Origin: Microbacterium sp. lyk4-40-TSB-66
GTDB lineage: Bacteria > Actinomycetota > Actinomycetes > Actinomycetales > Microbacteriaceae
Assembly: GCF_030209475.1 (NCBI RefSeq)
Contig: NZ_JARVRW010000008.1
Coordinates: forward strand, 62,001 to 126,000
Reading direction: 5' to 3'
DNA: 64,000 nucleotides
This document shows positions 63,883-64,000 of the stretch, one piece after another. Under the pieces are notes generated by a model. The model ran no database searches. It saw nothing but the letters and a program-made list of their open reading frames with translations, and was not told the DNA's origin. Within the stretch, counting starts at the first letter, position 1. Every line of letters begins with the position of its first letter. A program made the translations under genes and the position numbers.

Positions 63883-64000
63883 ATGCTCCCTCTGCGCCCG
63901 CTCCAGCGATATCAGCTGATCACCGACCTCGGCCTCGCCGCGGTGTTCGGCCTGCTCGTGTTCGCGGTCGAGCTCACCTCGACGCCGTGGCGGGTCGATC
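63883..64000 (+). CDS. N-terminus of a membrane protein (truncated by window end)
   Basis: The last 118 bases open a frame starting MLPLRPLQRYQLITDLGL followed by a hydrophobic helix (AAVFGLLVFAVEL). TAACGT (63870-63875) lies seven bases before the ATG, so it is a likely leaderless gene start. A short cytoplasmic N-terminus and a membrane helix would suit a sensor histidine kinase, but this cannot be decided from 39 residues. Confidence 0.55.
   Translation, partial: MLPLRPLQRYQLITDLGLAAVFGLLVFAVELTSTPWRVD

Overview
The window is high-GC, densely coded DNA from an actinobacterium. Gene content, GTG starts, DUF families and constant recurrence of the word GGATGCCG/CGGCATCC fit a Microbacteriaceae member, most likely Microbacterium; this assignment is inference, since no rRNA or tRNA gene is present. 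I see no insertion sequence, prophage, CRISPR array or plasmid function, so it reads as ordinary chromosome with catabolic islands.

Layout. 1-3.9 kb (minus): a phosphotransferase/class III aminotransferase fusion cut by the window edge, and an amidase. 4.0-9.6 kb: PAP2 phosphatase, DUF1206 membrane protein, TetR regulator, a sugar-dehydrogenase-type lipoprotein, a TetR/acetyltransferase pair and a DeoR repressor. 9.8-15.2 kb (plus): a sugar-uptake operon with binding lipoprotein, two permeases, class II aldolase and an ADP-dependent phosphofructokinase/glucokinase-like kinase; its ABC ATPase is missing. 15.2-22.8 kb: FUSC membrane protein, hydrolase, DUF3072, two opposed MarR genes, three copies of a small unknown protein, a small alarmone synthetase and a coupled pair of unknown proteins. 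22.8-29.3 kb: glgX-treY-treZ, trehalose from glycogen or maltodextrin. 29.4-32.8 kb: ROK regulator divergent from a GH36 alpha-galactosidase. 32.8-38 kb: cation exchanger, TspO-like protein, glutamine amidotransferase, a LysR-type effector domain without a DNA-binding domain, DUF1304 and a hexapeptide-repeat protein. 38.1-45.5 kb (minus): Nei-type glycosylase, giant Lhr helicase and an ABC-F protein. 45.8-50.2 kb: an IclR regulator divergent from a GntP transporter, class III CoA-transferase and HMG-CoA-lyase-like enzyme, a self-contained acid-catabolism module. 50.4-64 kb: SnoaL-like protein, a reductase remnant, esterase, Nudix-like protein, M3 peptidase, threonine aldolase, SWIM-SNF2 helicase, MFS transporter, SDR, DUF6421 protein divergent from an Lrp regulator, and a truncated membrane protein at the right end.

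Two genome-style features stand out. Many genes carry a TANNNT hexamer 6-7 bases before the start codon, the arrangement of leaderless transcripts. GC-rich tandem repeats (periods 24, 40, 45 and 54 bp) sit at gene 3' ends and in gaps, several touching a stop codon.

Most likely places for something undescribed are the sugar operon with the ADP-dependent-type kinase, the IclR-controlled CoA-transferase/lyase module and the three-paralogue cluster at 19.2-20.4 kb.
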